A stretch of 15,352 nucleotides of DNA from Rhodospirillaceae bacterium (lineage in GTDB: Bacteria; Pseudomonadota; Alphaproteobacteria; UBA8366; GCA-2717185). Position numbers and translations under genes: made by a program. Shown piece after piece: positions 1 to 6,894 of the stretch. The notes below the pieces were generated by a model that did no database searches, had not been told where the DNA came from, and saw only the letters and a program-made list of their open reading frames with translations. The stretch covers positions 5,027 to 20,378 of the forward strand of contig PBDC01000008.1 of the NCBI GenBank assembly GCA_002717185.1, read 5' to 3'. Positions within the stretch are counted from its first letter, which is position 1, and every line of letters begins with the position of its first letter.

Positions 1-440
1 GGTCACAGCAGCTTGAGCGGCGTGGCCGCTGCCGTGGCAAAAGCGACGTATAGGATCCAAGTTATGTCTTTAAATCACGACGATTTAGAGCTCCAATTAG
101 AAAAACACTCATAGGTTTTCAGGTTTCTAAATATTTTCGGAAACTGGTCCCCAGCGATCGCAAGTCCCTGCAACGGGAAACACAGCCTAAGGTTATTATT
201 GAAGAGGCTTTGACAACCGGCAAAGAAACAGTCGATTGCGCCTATAGTAAGCTGCCGCCGCAGGGAGTTTAGGCTGGCCGTTGCAGTAACCAGACCACAC
301 TGTCCAATGCAAAAATCTTACTCACCGAACGTTTTTAATTTCAAATTTCCTCAGCCATAATCCGATACCGTAGACGCGAGGCCCGGTAAATATAAAGTGC
401 ATTCAAACTGGGGATTACGATCTATTTTTACGGCCCACAA
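1..440. other. Left-edge stretch with no recognisable gene
   Basis: No gene is recognised in these 440 bases. One plus-strand frame is open from 54 to the TAG at 270-272 (72 codons), but it has no ATG or GTG, no ribosome binding site and no family resemblance I can name, so it is probably chance or a decayed gene. A plus-strand frame from base 1 closes at 112-114 and could be the tail of a gene outside the window, without supporting evidence. The region lies downstream of the leftward oxidoreductase gene. A weak imperfect pairing between 380-390 and 427-435 is the only terminator-like element and is not convincing. Confidence 0.5.
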
Positions 441-1565
441 TTAATTCCGAGTACCCAGCATTTCGACCACGTAGTCCGCAATCGCCATCGAACTGGTCAG
501 CCCCGGCGACTCTATTCCAAACAAATTGACAAGGCCGCTGATCCCATGTTCTCCCGGTCCTTGCACGACGAAGTCGCAAAGTGGCTCACCCGGCGGGGTG
601 ATGCGAGGACGAATACCGGAATAGCTCGCGTGCAGCGCACCGTCTTGGAGACCTGGCCAATAGCGGCGGACCGCCTCGTAGAAGCCGTCAGATCGACGCG
701 GGTCAACATCGTAGTCAATGGAATCGATATGTTCTACATCCGGACCAAAACGCGCCTGACCTCCAATATCAATGGTAATGTGAACCCCCAGAAACTGTGT
801 CGTCGGGGCTGGATAGACCAGCCGGCTGAACGGTGTCTTGCCAGCCAACGCGTAGTAATTACCCTTAGTTAGATAGGTTTCCGGAACCTTGTCCAACGGC
901 ATGCCCTCAAGCATGCCAGCCAGCGCCGGGGCATGAATACCCGCGCTGTTGATCACTTCACGGCATCGCAACTGCATCGGGCTCTCACCACCAACATCCA
1001 GTACGATGCCATCATCGGTGACTGCACCTCCTTCGACCGGGCTCCAGAACGCTGTCATCGCACCGTTCGCCTCGGCATCACCCTGCAATTCCAGCATCAA
1101 GGTGTGTGTGTCAATTATACCGGTTGAAGGCGACCATAGCGCCGCGTGGCAGAAAAGCTCTGGTTCCATCGCCCTGGCATCTTCGGCGGTGAGAAACTCC
1201 AGGTCGGTAACGCCACACTTTGCTGCGCGCTTTTGGATTTCATGCATCGCCGGGACCTGGCTCTCGTCCGTGGCGACGATGATCTTGCCGCAGCACCGTT
1301 GTGGCACCCCATGCTCGACACAGTAGTCATAGAGAGCATTTTTACCGTCGATGCAGAAACGCGCTTTTAGGCTGCCAACTGGATAATAGATGCCAGCATG
1401 GATCACCTCACTGTTACGAGAGCTGGTTTCGGTCCCGATCATGTCGGCTGATTCCAGGATAATCACCTCGCGTCCGGCCTGCGCCAAGGCTCGCGCCACC
1501 GCTAGTCCGACGACGCCCGCGCCAATGACGACACACTCTACGTTCTCCGTAATTCTTTCGCTCAC
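441..1565 (-). CDS. FAD-dependent oxidoreductase, L-2-hydroxyglutarate oxidase (LhgO) type
   Basis: This 374-residue flavoprotein belongs to the DAO/LhgO group, which oxidises L-2-hydroxyglutarate or related 2-hydroxy acids to 2-oxo acids. The N-terminal FAD-binding Rossmann motif GAGVVG is at residues 15-20, with the ribose-binding acid E38 at the end of the second strand (IILES). The LhgO-type motif SSRNSEVIHAGIYY spans 48-61, and the C-terminal flavin motif GIESPGLTSS lies at about 350-359. E. coli LhgO is somewhat longer; about 370 residues is usual for the alphaproteobacterial forms. No signal peptide or membrane segment is seen. The start codon is GTG (bases 1563-1565), supported by AAAGGGAG five bases upstream on the minus strand. 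It is divergent from metC across 105 bases. The family is clear; the actual substrate is not, and another 2-hydroxy or amino acid is possible. Confidence 0.85.
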   Translation of the reverse strand: MSERITENVECVVIGAGVVGLAVARALAQAGREVIILESADMIGTETSSRNSEVIHAGIYYPVGSLKARFCIDGKNALYDYCVEHGVPQRCCGKIIVATDESQVPAMHEIQKRAAKCGVTDLEFLTAEDARAMEPELFCHAALWSPSTGIIDTHTLMLELQGDAEANGAMTAFWSPVEGGAVTDDGIVLDVGGESPMQLRCREVINSAGIHAPALAGMLEGMPLDKVPETYLTKGNYYALAGKTPFSRLVYPAPTTQFLGVHITIDIGGQARFGPDVEHIDSIDYDVDPRRSDGFYEAVRRYWPGLQDGALHASYSGIRPRITPPGEPLCDFVVQGPGEHGISGLVNLFGIESPGLTSSMAIADYVVEMLGTRN

Positions 1566-1596
1566 GCTTGCTCCCTTTAATGCGTGGGTGTAATCA

Positions 1597-1629
1597 CTGC
1601 GGTCTTGCTTTGGATTTGACTAACCGCAG
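1597..1629. promoter_or_regulatory. Inverted repeat in the divergent oxidoreductase/metC intergenic region
   Basis: A perfect 7-base inverted repeat, CTGCGGT (1597-1603) and ACCGCAG (1623-1629), is separated by 19 bases. It sits in the middle of the 105-base region between two divergent genes, where a shared operator would be expected. A TTGACT hexamer overlaps its right side (1616-1621). A 7-base match in a region this size can arise by chance, so operator function is only a suggestion. Confidence 0.25.
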
Positions 1630-1670
1630 CCAATTTATGTTTTTTGCAACGCTAGATAAATGGAAGCCCA

Positions 1671-2825
1671 ATGAAAGACAATACAATCGTTACCCACGCG
1701 GGCAACCGACCGTTCGAGAACCACGGCATCGTCAATCCACCCGTCTATCACGCCTCGACGGTCCTGTCCGAAACGCTGGAGCAGCGCATTGACCGCTCCG
1801 AAGCCAGGGTGCGCTACGGTCGAGCGGGTACGCCGACGACTTTCGCCTTGGAAGATGCAATGAGCGCGTTAGAACAGGCGCATGGCACCATTCTCGCCTC
1901 CTCCGGCCTAGCAGCGATTACAATGGCGCTTAGCGCTTTTGTGCAGACAGGTGACCATATCTTAGTTACCGATAGCACCTACACGCCAACGCGTAACTTC
2001 TGCAACCAAACGCTCAGCCGTCTCGGCGTCGAAACAGAATACTTCGACCCGCTGACAGGCAGCGGGATCACCGAATTGATCCGCGAAAACACACGCCTGG
2101 TCTGGACCGAGTGCCCCGGGTCACAGACTTTCGACGTACAGGATCTGCCCGCCATCGTTGAGGCAGCGCATGCGCGCGACGTAATCGTTCTGACTGACAA
2201 CACCTGGAGCGGTGGATATTTTCGCAAACCTTTGACCGAAGGAGTGGACGTCTCCGTCCAAGCCGCCACGAAATACATAGTTGGGCATTCTGATGTGATG
2301 ATGGGCACTATCGCATGTAACGAGGCAACGTTCGAAAAAGTGCGTCAGTCCAGTTCTCTGTTCGGAATGTGCTGCGGCCCGGACGATGTCTATCTTGCAC
2401 TTCGTGGCCTTCGCACCATCAGCGTGCGCATGGATAGACACCATGAAAGCGGCATCAGGGTGGCCGAGTGGCTACAGTCGCGCCCGGAAGTGAGCCAAGT
2501 CATGCACCCGGCTCTGCCGCAAGACCCAGGTCACGAATTATGGAAACGTGACTTTACCGGCGCAAGCGGCCTGTTTGGCTTCGTGCTGAAGGAAGGCGAT
2601 CGAACCAAGCTTTCGGCCATGATGGACCATATGGAACTCCTTGGCATGGGATCGAGCTGGGGCGGTTATGAAAGCCTCCTGATCCCAAGCTGGCCAGAAC
2701 AGAGCCGCACCGTGACCAATTGGGAGGTCTCCGGCCAGTGCATGCGAATTCATGTCGGTCTGGAAGACCCTGACGACTTAATAGCCGACCTGGAAGCGGG
2801 CTTCGAGCGGATGAAGAAGGCTTAA
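1671..2825 (+). CDS. metC: Cystathionine beta-lyase, PLP-dependent
   Basis: The protein of 384 residues cleaves cystathionine to homocysteine, pyruvate and ammonia, the penultimate step of methionine synthesis. It belongs to the Cys/Met-metabolism PLP family (fold type I, cytosolic). Visible family features are YGRAGTPT at 49-56 (phosphate-side tyrosine and arginine), SSGLAA around 78-82, DNTW at 176-179 with the pyridine-nitrogen aspartate D176, and the Schiff-base lysine K201 in TKYIVGHSD. The late motif GSSWGGYESL (327-336) is typical of MetC-type beta-lyases rather than of cystathionine gamma-synthases, and R360 in RIHVGLED would bind the substrate carboxylate. The ATG at 1671 is preceded by GGAAG at suitable spacing. 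Length is normal. It is followed after about 100 bases by hisI, with a strong stem-loop between. A related lyase activity on cystine or other C-S compounds cannot be excluded. Confidence 0.9.
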   Translation: MKDNTIVTHAGNRPFENHGIVNPPVYHASTVLSETLEQRIDRSEARVRYGRAGTPTTFALEDAMSALEQAHGTILASSGLAAITMALSAFVQTGDHILVTDSTYTPTRNFCNQTLSRLGVETEYFDPLTGSGITELIRENTRLVWTECPGSQTFDVQDLPAIVEAAHARDVIVLTDNTWSGGYFRKPLTEGVDVSVQAATKYIVGHSDVMMGTIACNEATFEKVRQSSSLFGMCCGPDDVYLALRGLRTISVRMDRHHESGIRVAEWLQSRPEVSQVMHPALPQDPGHELWKRDFTGASGLFGFVLKEGDRTKLSAMMDHMELLGMGSSWGGYESLLIPSWPEQSRTVTNWEVSGQCMRIHVGLEDPDDLIADLEAGFERMKKA

Positions 2826-2843
2826 AATATGGAATAGCGAATA

Positions 2844-2901
2844 CGTTCATTTCTCGCATGCCCTTTAACGTTGCCGAGAACGTTGGGCGAGGAAATGAAC
2901 G
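2844..2901 (+). promoter_or_regulatory. Long two-part stem-loop between metC and hisI
   Basis: The left arm 2844-2857 (CGTTCATTTCTCGC) pairs with the right arm 2887-2901 (GCGAGGAAATGAACG) over 14 pairs with a single extra G. Inside it, AACGTT at 2867-2872 pairs with AACGTT at 2879-2884 around a 6-base loop. The structure begins 18 bases after the metC stop and ends 10 bases before the hisI ribosome binding site. No T-run follows, so it is not a classical intrinsic terminator. It could protect the metC 3' end, act as an attenuator for hisI, or be a small dispersed repeat. Confidence 0.55.
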
Positions 2902-2911
2902 GCGATACAGT

Positions 2912-2918
2912 GAGAGGA
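2912..2918 (+). promoter_or_regulatory. Ribosome binding site deciding a TTG start for hisI
   Basis: GAGAGGA lies eight bases before the TTG at 2927. The alternative in-frame ATG at 2858 has no such site and lies inside the stem-loop, so the TTG is the better start. Confidence 0.6.
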
Positions 2919-2926
2919 ATACCAGC

Positions 2927-3316
2927 TTGTCGACACAACAAATTATAGACGAAATCGCCTTTACACCTGACGGACTGGTACCCGCCATCGCACAGCAGCA
3001 TGACTCATGCGAGGTGCTAATGATGGCCTGGATGAGTGCTGAATCCTTAACAGAAACACTGAAGACCGGACAAGTCTGCTATTGGTCGCGCTCACGGCAA
3101 TCTCTATGGCGCAAGGGCGAGACTTCTGGACAAGTCCAGAATCTTGTCGAACTGCGGGTCGATTGCGATGGTGACACACTATTACTTCTGGTTGATCAGA
3201 CCGGCGTCGCTTGCCACACGGGAAGGCGAAACTGTTTTTATCGGGCGGTGCGCGACGGCGACTTGGAAACCATCGCCGACGTAGAAATCGATCCGGAAAA
3301 GATGTACGGCGTATAG
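2927..3316 (+). CDS. hisI: Phosphoribosyl-AMP cyclohydrolase
   Basis: HisI opens the purine ring of phosphoribosyl-AMP in the third step of histidine synthesis, using zinc and magnesium. With the TTG start at 2927 the protein has 129 residues, a normal length for a stand-alone HisI without the HisE (pyrophosphohydrolase) domain. It carries the family motifs WSRSRQSLWRKGETSG at about 53-68, the metal-binding DCDGD at 79-83, and CHTGRRNCF at 96-104, whose two cysteines complete the zinc site. A frame extension to the ATG at 2858 would give 152 residues, but the added 23 residues are polar, unlike the family, and are encoded by the stem-loop. The gene follows metC by about 100 bases on the same strand. 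No other his gene is in the window, so hisI stands apart from any his cluster here. Confidence 0.92.
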   Translation: MSTQQIIDEIAFTPDGLVPAIAQQHDSCEVLMMAWMSAESLTETLKTGQVCYWSRSRQSLWRKGETSGQVQNLVELRVDCDGDTLLLLVDQTGVACHTGRRNCFYRAVRDGDLETIADVEIDPEKMYGV

Positions 3317-3631
3317 CCTACCACCCGTTCTGCAACCAGGTCCGCATATCTTGATGTTGTTGCCCAATAAGATCCATGCGCTTCAAGCCAGCGTTTCAAG
3401 AGCCCATAAAGGAGGCACCACAGCCACTAAACTGATGCGGGGCGCTGCGCCATAAGTATCCAATACTAGATGCACACGCAGTCGGTGCTGCGCGTCGTGA
3501 TCAGGAAATATATCCAATTCTTCGAACCGCCCGTGCTGTCTAAAACTCTGGCTGACCTACACAACGCTTACTATCCTCGATCATACCTTTGCGCAAAAAA
3601 CCCAAATAACCGCTAAAAGGCGAAACCTGCG
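3317..3631. other. 315-base gap with a possible decayed minus-strand coding remnant
   Basis: No intact gene is seen. On the minus strand a frame is open from 3556 down to the TGA at 3383-3385 (57 residues) but has no good start. It contains RVHLVLDTYG, which resembles the segment around the second catalytic aspartate of IS630-family transposases. A neighbouring minus frame continues with about 25 residues ending near 3318. Length alone is not significant in a gap of this size, and no terminal inverted repeats or target duplications are visible. A plus-strand AAAGGAGG at 3408-3415 has no start codon at workable distance. The promoter of the following hydrolase gene should lie in the A/T-richer end near 3560-3615, but I see no clear -35/-10 pair. 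Confidence 0.4.
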
Positions 3632-4261
3632 ATGGCCTTGTTCAACAAAGAAGACCTAGGCTTATGGCGACAATGTCTGTCGACTGATGTACGACCAGGG
3701 CCTGCGCTCTTCCTGGATCGCGACGGGGTGCTGGTCGAGGAGATCAACTACCTGCATCGGGTCGAGGATATACGGATCATCACCGGAGCTCCTGCCGCTG
3801 TTCGCTCCGCAAATGAGGTCGGTGTTCCTGTCATCGTCGCAACCAATCAGTCTGGCATCGGTCGTGGCTACTTCGACTGGGCAGCGTTCGCCGCTCTGCA
3901 AGACGCCCTTGTCAAAACCTTCGCGGCGAAAGGTGCCCATTTTGACATGGTGCTGGCCTGCGCCTACCACGTCGACGGAGAACAACCTTATGCAGTACCC
4001 AATCACACTTGGCGCAAACCAAATCCAGGCATGCTGCAAGCTGCTGCGGAATCCCTATCACTCGACCTTTCCCGCTCCTGGATAGTAGGTGATAGCGCCA
4101 GCGATATCGATGCAGGCCGCAATGCCGGCCTCGCCGGCGGCGTGCATGTGCTGACCGGACATGGCGCGCGCGACAAGGCACTCGCACGCTCCATGTCTGG
4201 AGCTAACTATCAGGTAAAGACCGCCGCCAACCTGGCGGCGGCAGTCCCCATGATTACGTAG
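3632..4261 (+). CDS. gmhB: HAD-IIIA phosphatase, D-glycero-D-manno-heptose 1,7-bisphosphate 7-phosphatase (GmhB) type
   Basis: The 209-residue protein is a HAD-superfamily phosphatase of the histidinol-phosphatase/GmhB group; GmhB removes the 7-phosphate from heptose bisphosphate during ADP-heptose synthesis for lipopolysaccharide. The catalytic motifs are all present: DRDG with nucleophile D29 and acid D31, TNQSG at 71-75, the RKPNPGM lysine K129, and GDSASDID at 153-160. In E. coli GmhB a loop with CxH...CxC ligands binds zinc. Here only C110 and H113 remain, and the second pair is replaced by NHTW (124-127), so zinc is probably not held in the same way. This loop form appears in other alphaproteobacterial HAD-IIIA proteins as far as I recall. 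No other heptose gene is nearby, so another sugar phosphate is possible. The 3' end overlaps the convergent ThDP enzyme gene by 8 bases (4254-4261). Confidence 0.75.
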   Translation: MALFNKEDLGLWRQCLSTDVRPGPALFLDRDGVLVEEINYLHRVEDIRIITGAPAAVRSANEVGVPVIVATNQSGIGRGYFDWAAFAALQDALVKTFAAKGAHFDMVLACAYHVDGEQPYAVPNHTWRKPNPGMLQAAAESLSLDLSRSWIVGDSASDIDAGRNAGLAGGVHVLTGHGARDKALARSMSGANYQVKTAANLAAAVPMIT

Positions 4262-5900
4262 TGTAACGGGTAAAGGCGGTCGTTGTAGCCCGCGCAGTGT
4301 GATCGGTTACCACATTAACCAACGCCGGCTTTCCGGCTGCATTCGCTTCTGCTGCCCGTTCCAAAGCCGGTCGGATCTCATCCGGATTTTCGACATACTC
4401 GGCATGACATCCAAAGGCCTCAGCCATCAGGTCATACCGCTTGTATCCCAAATCACGACCCGGCTTATCGCCTTCGGGATCGGCCGTCCATCCGCCATTT
4501 AAACTAATCACCACAGTGATCGGCACTTTGTGCCGGACGCAGGTGTCCATCTCCATCGCGTTGAGCCCGAACGACCCATCGCCGTGCAGCACCAGTACCT
4601 GGTTATCCGGCTTGGCGACCTTGGCGCCAACGCCAAACGGCAGCCCAACGCCCATCGTCCCGAAGCAGCCGGAATTGATCCGATGGCGCGGCGTGTAAGT
4701 TGGGATCGACTGGCGGCCGTAATTGAGAATCTCCTGTCCATCAACAACCAGCACTGCATCACGGTCAAGGAAGTCGCCAACTTCCTTGCATAGCCGCAAA
4801 GGGTGGATCGGCATGGCATCATTGGCTAGCACTTTTTCCTGTTCGGCCACCTTGCTAGCGTTGGTCCCTGCCAGCCGATCACGCCAGCTTTTATAGTTAG
4901 TGGGTGTAATCTTGCCGCTACAGGCAGCTATCAATTGCTCCAGTGCAATCTTTATATCGGCAACTACACCGATATCGACCCGCGGGCTGGTGTCGATCTC
5001 GGTCGGGTCGATATCGATCCGCACCAAAGTTGCATCCGCGTTGAAACGTGGAGGGGCGGCATGACCGATGACGTAGTTCATGCGTGTCCCGAGCACCATT
5101 ATCAGGTCTGCCTCACGAAAAGCAGAAGAACGTGCCGTCAGGTAGCAAAATTCGTGGTCCTCAGCGATCACACCGCGGCTTTGTGGGGTCGTGTAGAATG
5201 GAATACCAGCCTGCTCGACGAATTCCTGAAACTTAGTCTCTGCAGCACCCCACTGGATACCGCTGCCGGAGATTATCACCGGTCGCTCCGCCTTTTCCAA
5301 CGCAGCCATAATTGACGCAACATCCGCTTCGTTTGCCTGCGGCTTAGCTCGCTTACTCGGTGTCCAAGGTTCCGGCCAGATGATCGAGCCCTCGTCCACA
5401 TCGCGGTAAAGAACATCACCGGGAAAGTCGAGATAGACGGGACCGGGCTTACCCGACATTGCCTGCTGGAAGGCCTTGTTAATAAGCTCGGGAATGCGCG
5501 CTGGATCGTAGACGCGCTCCGACCATTTGGTACAAGGCTCCATCATTGCCAGCTGGTCGATTTCCTGGAACGCACCATTGCCTTTGGTGCTATATGGGGC
5601 GGAGCCACCCAACGCGATAACCGGCGTGCAATCCGCCCAGGCGTGCGCCACGCCTGTAATTAAATTGGTCACGCCGGGACCAGAAGCCGCCATGCAGACA
5701 CTTGGGCGGTTCTGTAACCGTGCATAGGCATGCGCCATCATCGCCGCCGCCTGCTCATGCCGGACGTCGATCGCCCTCAGGCCCTGATCGATGCATTCGG
5801 ATTCGACCAGTAACATCGGGCCACCCATGATAAAAAAGAAATCGTCGACGCCCATTCGCTTGAGCGCCCGCGCTATGATCTGTGATCCATTCAATGCCAT
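4254..5900 (-). CDS. Thiamine-diphosphate-dependent enzyme, acetolactate synthase large-subunit-like
   Basis: A 548-residue protein with the three-domain layout of the IlvB/benzoylformate decarboxylase superfamily. The N-terminal pyrimidine-binding domain has the catalytic glutamate E49 in VRHEQ, then SGPGVTN (73-79) and GAFQEID (109-115), which is typical of acetolactate-synthase-like members. A central Rossmann domain covers roughly 190-330. The C-terminal diphosphate-binding domain has GTMG at 414-417 and the metal/ThDP motif GDGS at 440-443 with N468 closing it. Length fits the family. The start ATG is preceded by AGGGAGGT (bases 5910-5917, minus strand), a strong ribosome binding site. 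No regulatory subunit (ilvN/ilvH) is adjacent, so biosynthetic acetolactate synthesis is unlikely; a 2-oxo-acid decarboxylase or carboligase in a catabolic route is more likely. It is divergent from the cyclase-family gene across 86 bases, which may reflect shared control. The substrate is unknown. Confidence 0.85.
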   Translation of the reverse strand: MALNGSQIIARALKRMGVDDFFFIMGGPMLLVESECIDQGLRAIDVRHEQAAAMMAHAYARLQNRPSVCMAASGPGVTNLITGVAHAWADCTPVIALGGSAPYSTKGNGAFQEIDQLAMMEPCTKWSERVYDPARIPELINKAFQQAMSGKPGPVYLDFPGDVLYRDVDEGSIIWPEPWTPSKRAKPQANEADVASIMAALEKAERPVIISGSGIQWGAAETKFQEFVEQAGIPFYTTPQSRGVIAEDHEFCYLTARSSAFREADLIMVLGTRMNYVIGHAAPPRFNADATLVRIDIDPTEIDTSPRVDIGVVADIKIALEQLIAACSGKITPTNYKSWRDRLAGTNASKVAEQEKVLANDAMPIHPLRLCKEVGDFLDRDAVLVVDGQEILNYGRQSIPTYTPRHRINSGCFGTMGVGLPFGVGAKVAKPDNQVLVLHGDGSFGLNAMEMDTCVRHKVPITVVISLNGGWTADPEGDKPGRDLGYKRYDLMAEAFGCHAEYVENPDEIRPALERAAEANAAGKPALVNVVTDHTARATTTAFTRYTT

Positions 5901-5947
5901 GGCTCTGCCACCTCCCTCAATTTGATCATTCGTGATACCTTAGGACA

Positions 5948-5976
5948 CGTAAACAACGCGTAACAATAAAACGTAA
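5948..5976. promoter_or_regulatory. Three spaced CGTAA repeats in a divergent promoter region
   Basis: CGTAA occurs at 5948-5952, 5959-5963 and 5972-5976, with steps of 11 and 13 bases, close to one helical turn. The repeats lie in the 86-base region between the divergent ThDP-enzyme and cyclase-family genes, just before the cyclase start. They could be tandem binding sites of a regulator, but the unit is short and may be chance. Confidence 0.2.
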
Positions 5977-5986
5977 GAGAGAGAAC

Positions 5987-6727
5987 ATGTGCGATGCGCC
6001 CCAGGAAGTCGGCCTCGGTTGGCGTGGCTGGATGGATCTCCCGGCTCCAGCAACCATCACTCCGATTGGCTCGTGGGTTGATCTCTCCCACCCTCTGAGC
6101 ATCGATATGCCGCGCGTTTCGTTCTTCCCGAAACCCCGGTTCGAACAAATCATGGAAATGCCAAAGCACCCACTCAACGTGACCGAAATGCAGATGGTGG
6201 TCCATATCGGCACTCATGTGGACTCACCGCGTCATTTTTACCGCGACGGCCCAGCTTTTGAAGATATCCCAGTCGAACGACTTCACGGTCCCGGCGTTGT
6301 GTGGCGGATAGACAAAGGACCGAATGGCGTGATCGAACCGGCAGACCTAGAAGCTTGCAAGCCAAAGGTGCGCCCCGGGGATATATTATTGCTCAGTTGC
6401 GGCTGGAGCGGCTACGCGGGCAGCTCGAAATATGATGACGAACATCCCGCACTCAGCATCGCCGCCGCGGAATGGATTGTCGCACAGCGGGTAAAGCTTT
6501 TGGCCGTCGACATTCCAACACCGGATCTGCCTGTGGCGCTGCGGCCAGACGGCTTCAACTGGCCAGTCCATCATGCACTACTCCGCGACGGAGTCATAGT
6601 CGCCGAACATCTCTGCAATACCAAAACTCTGGAAGGGCAGCGCACCGAATTCGTTTTCTGTGCCCTTAACATCGCCAAGGCTGATGGCGCTCCTGCCCGT
6701 GTTCTCGCCCGTCAGATCGCTGGATGA
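5987..6727 (+). CDS. Cyclase-family metal-dependent hydrolase (kynurenine formamidase/isatin hydrolase superfamily)
   Basis: The 246-residue protein belongs to the cyclase/KynB superfamily, whose members hydrolyse amide or lactam bonds such as N-formylkynurenine or isatin with Zn or Mn. The signature HIGTHVDSPRHF spans residues 73-84, giving metal ligands H73, H77 and D79 and catalytic H83. DIPTPD (175-180) and HHALL (195-199) are further conserved segments. It is longer than typical KynB (about 210 residues), mostly because of roughly 28 extra N-terminal residues before the first strand, so assignment as KynB is not justified. No signal peptide or membrane segment is seen. The ATG has a moderate AGAGAGA site upstream. 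Its position opposite a ThDP enzyme suggests a ring-opening hydrolase feeding a 2-oxo acid to a decarboxylase; this is inference only. Confidence 0.82.
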   Translation: MCDAPQEVGLGWRGWMDLPAPATITPIGSWVDLSHPLSIDMPRVSFFPKPRFEQIMEMPKHPLNVTEMQMVVHIGTHVDSPRHFYRDGPAFEDIPVERLHGPGVVWRIDKGPNGVIEPADLEACKPKVRPGDILLLSCGWSGYAGSSKYDDEHPALSIAAAEWIVAQRVKLLAVDIPTPDLPVALRPDGFNWPVHHALLRDGVIVAEHLCNTKTLEGQRTEFVFCALNIAKADGAPARVLARQIAG

Positions 6728-6780
6728 ACGTAAAAGTCTTTATCGTCGGCGCCCGTCAATGCGACACGGCATCGGGGTGA
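6724..6780 (+). CDS. Possible 18-residue ORF or truncated gene start after the cyclase gene
   Basis: An ATG overlaps the cyclase stop as ATGA (6724-6727) and opens 18 codons encoding MNVKVFIVGARQCDTASG before a TGA. The opening resembles the first strand and turn of a Rossmann-fold protein, and the frame stays open for 32 codons after the stop. This could be the decayed start of a former operon partner, but a frame this short can be chance. Confidence 0.15.
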   Translation: MNVKVFIVGARQCDTASG

Positions 6781-6813
6781 TTATTGTCAAAACTAAACGA
6801 AAACAGAAAATAC

Positions 6814-6859
6814 GTGGTCTGCACAAGCATTCTGGACCACTGCATTCGCCCATGCGAAT
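6814..6859 (+). terminator. Two adjacent hairpins, candidate terminator after the cyclase gene
   Basis: GTGGTC (6814-6819) pairs with GACCAC (6835-6840) around 15 bases, and immediately after, ATTCGC (6844-6849) pairs with GCGAAT (6854-6859) around the 4-base loop CCAT. Only a short T/A stretch (TTTA) follows, so termination would be weak, or the hairpins could act in the leader of the next gene, which starts at 6895. Confidence 0.3.
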
Positions 6860-6894
6860 TTACCAGACTTCCCCGTTAACACAGAGGCCAATTC

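Noticed and set aside
54..272. 72-codon open plus-strand frame near the left edge
   Set aside because: There is no ATG or GTG, no ribosome binding site and no recognised similarity; open frames this long occur by chance.
380..435. Imperfect pairing considered as a terminator of the FAD oxidoreductase gene
   Set aside because: The arms are only four and five pairs, interrupted by a bulge, with a 36-base loop.
1616..1641. TTGACT plus TATGTT considered as a sigma-70 promoter of metC
   Set aside because: The spacer would be only 14 bases and no better -10 element lies at 16-18 bases.
2554..2988. Minus-strand ORF of 144 codons over the metC end and hisI start
   Set aside because: It is antisense to metC and hisI, shows no family motif, and its composition is that of a shadow frame of well-supported genes.
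3408..3415. Perfect AAAGGAGG ribosome-binding-like sequence
   Set aside because: No start codon lies within a workable distance; the nearest ATG is about 18 bases away and opens only six codons.
4935..5315. Plus-strand ORF of 126 codons inside the ThDP-enzyme gene
   Set aside because: It is antisense to a gene with clear ThDP motifs and has no recognisable domain.
5891..6217. Minus-strand ORFs of 95 and 108 codons at the cyclase start
   Set aside because: They run antisense to the cyclase metal-binding region and across the divergent promoter; no motif and no ribosome binding site were seen.
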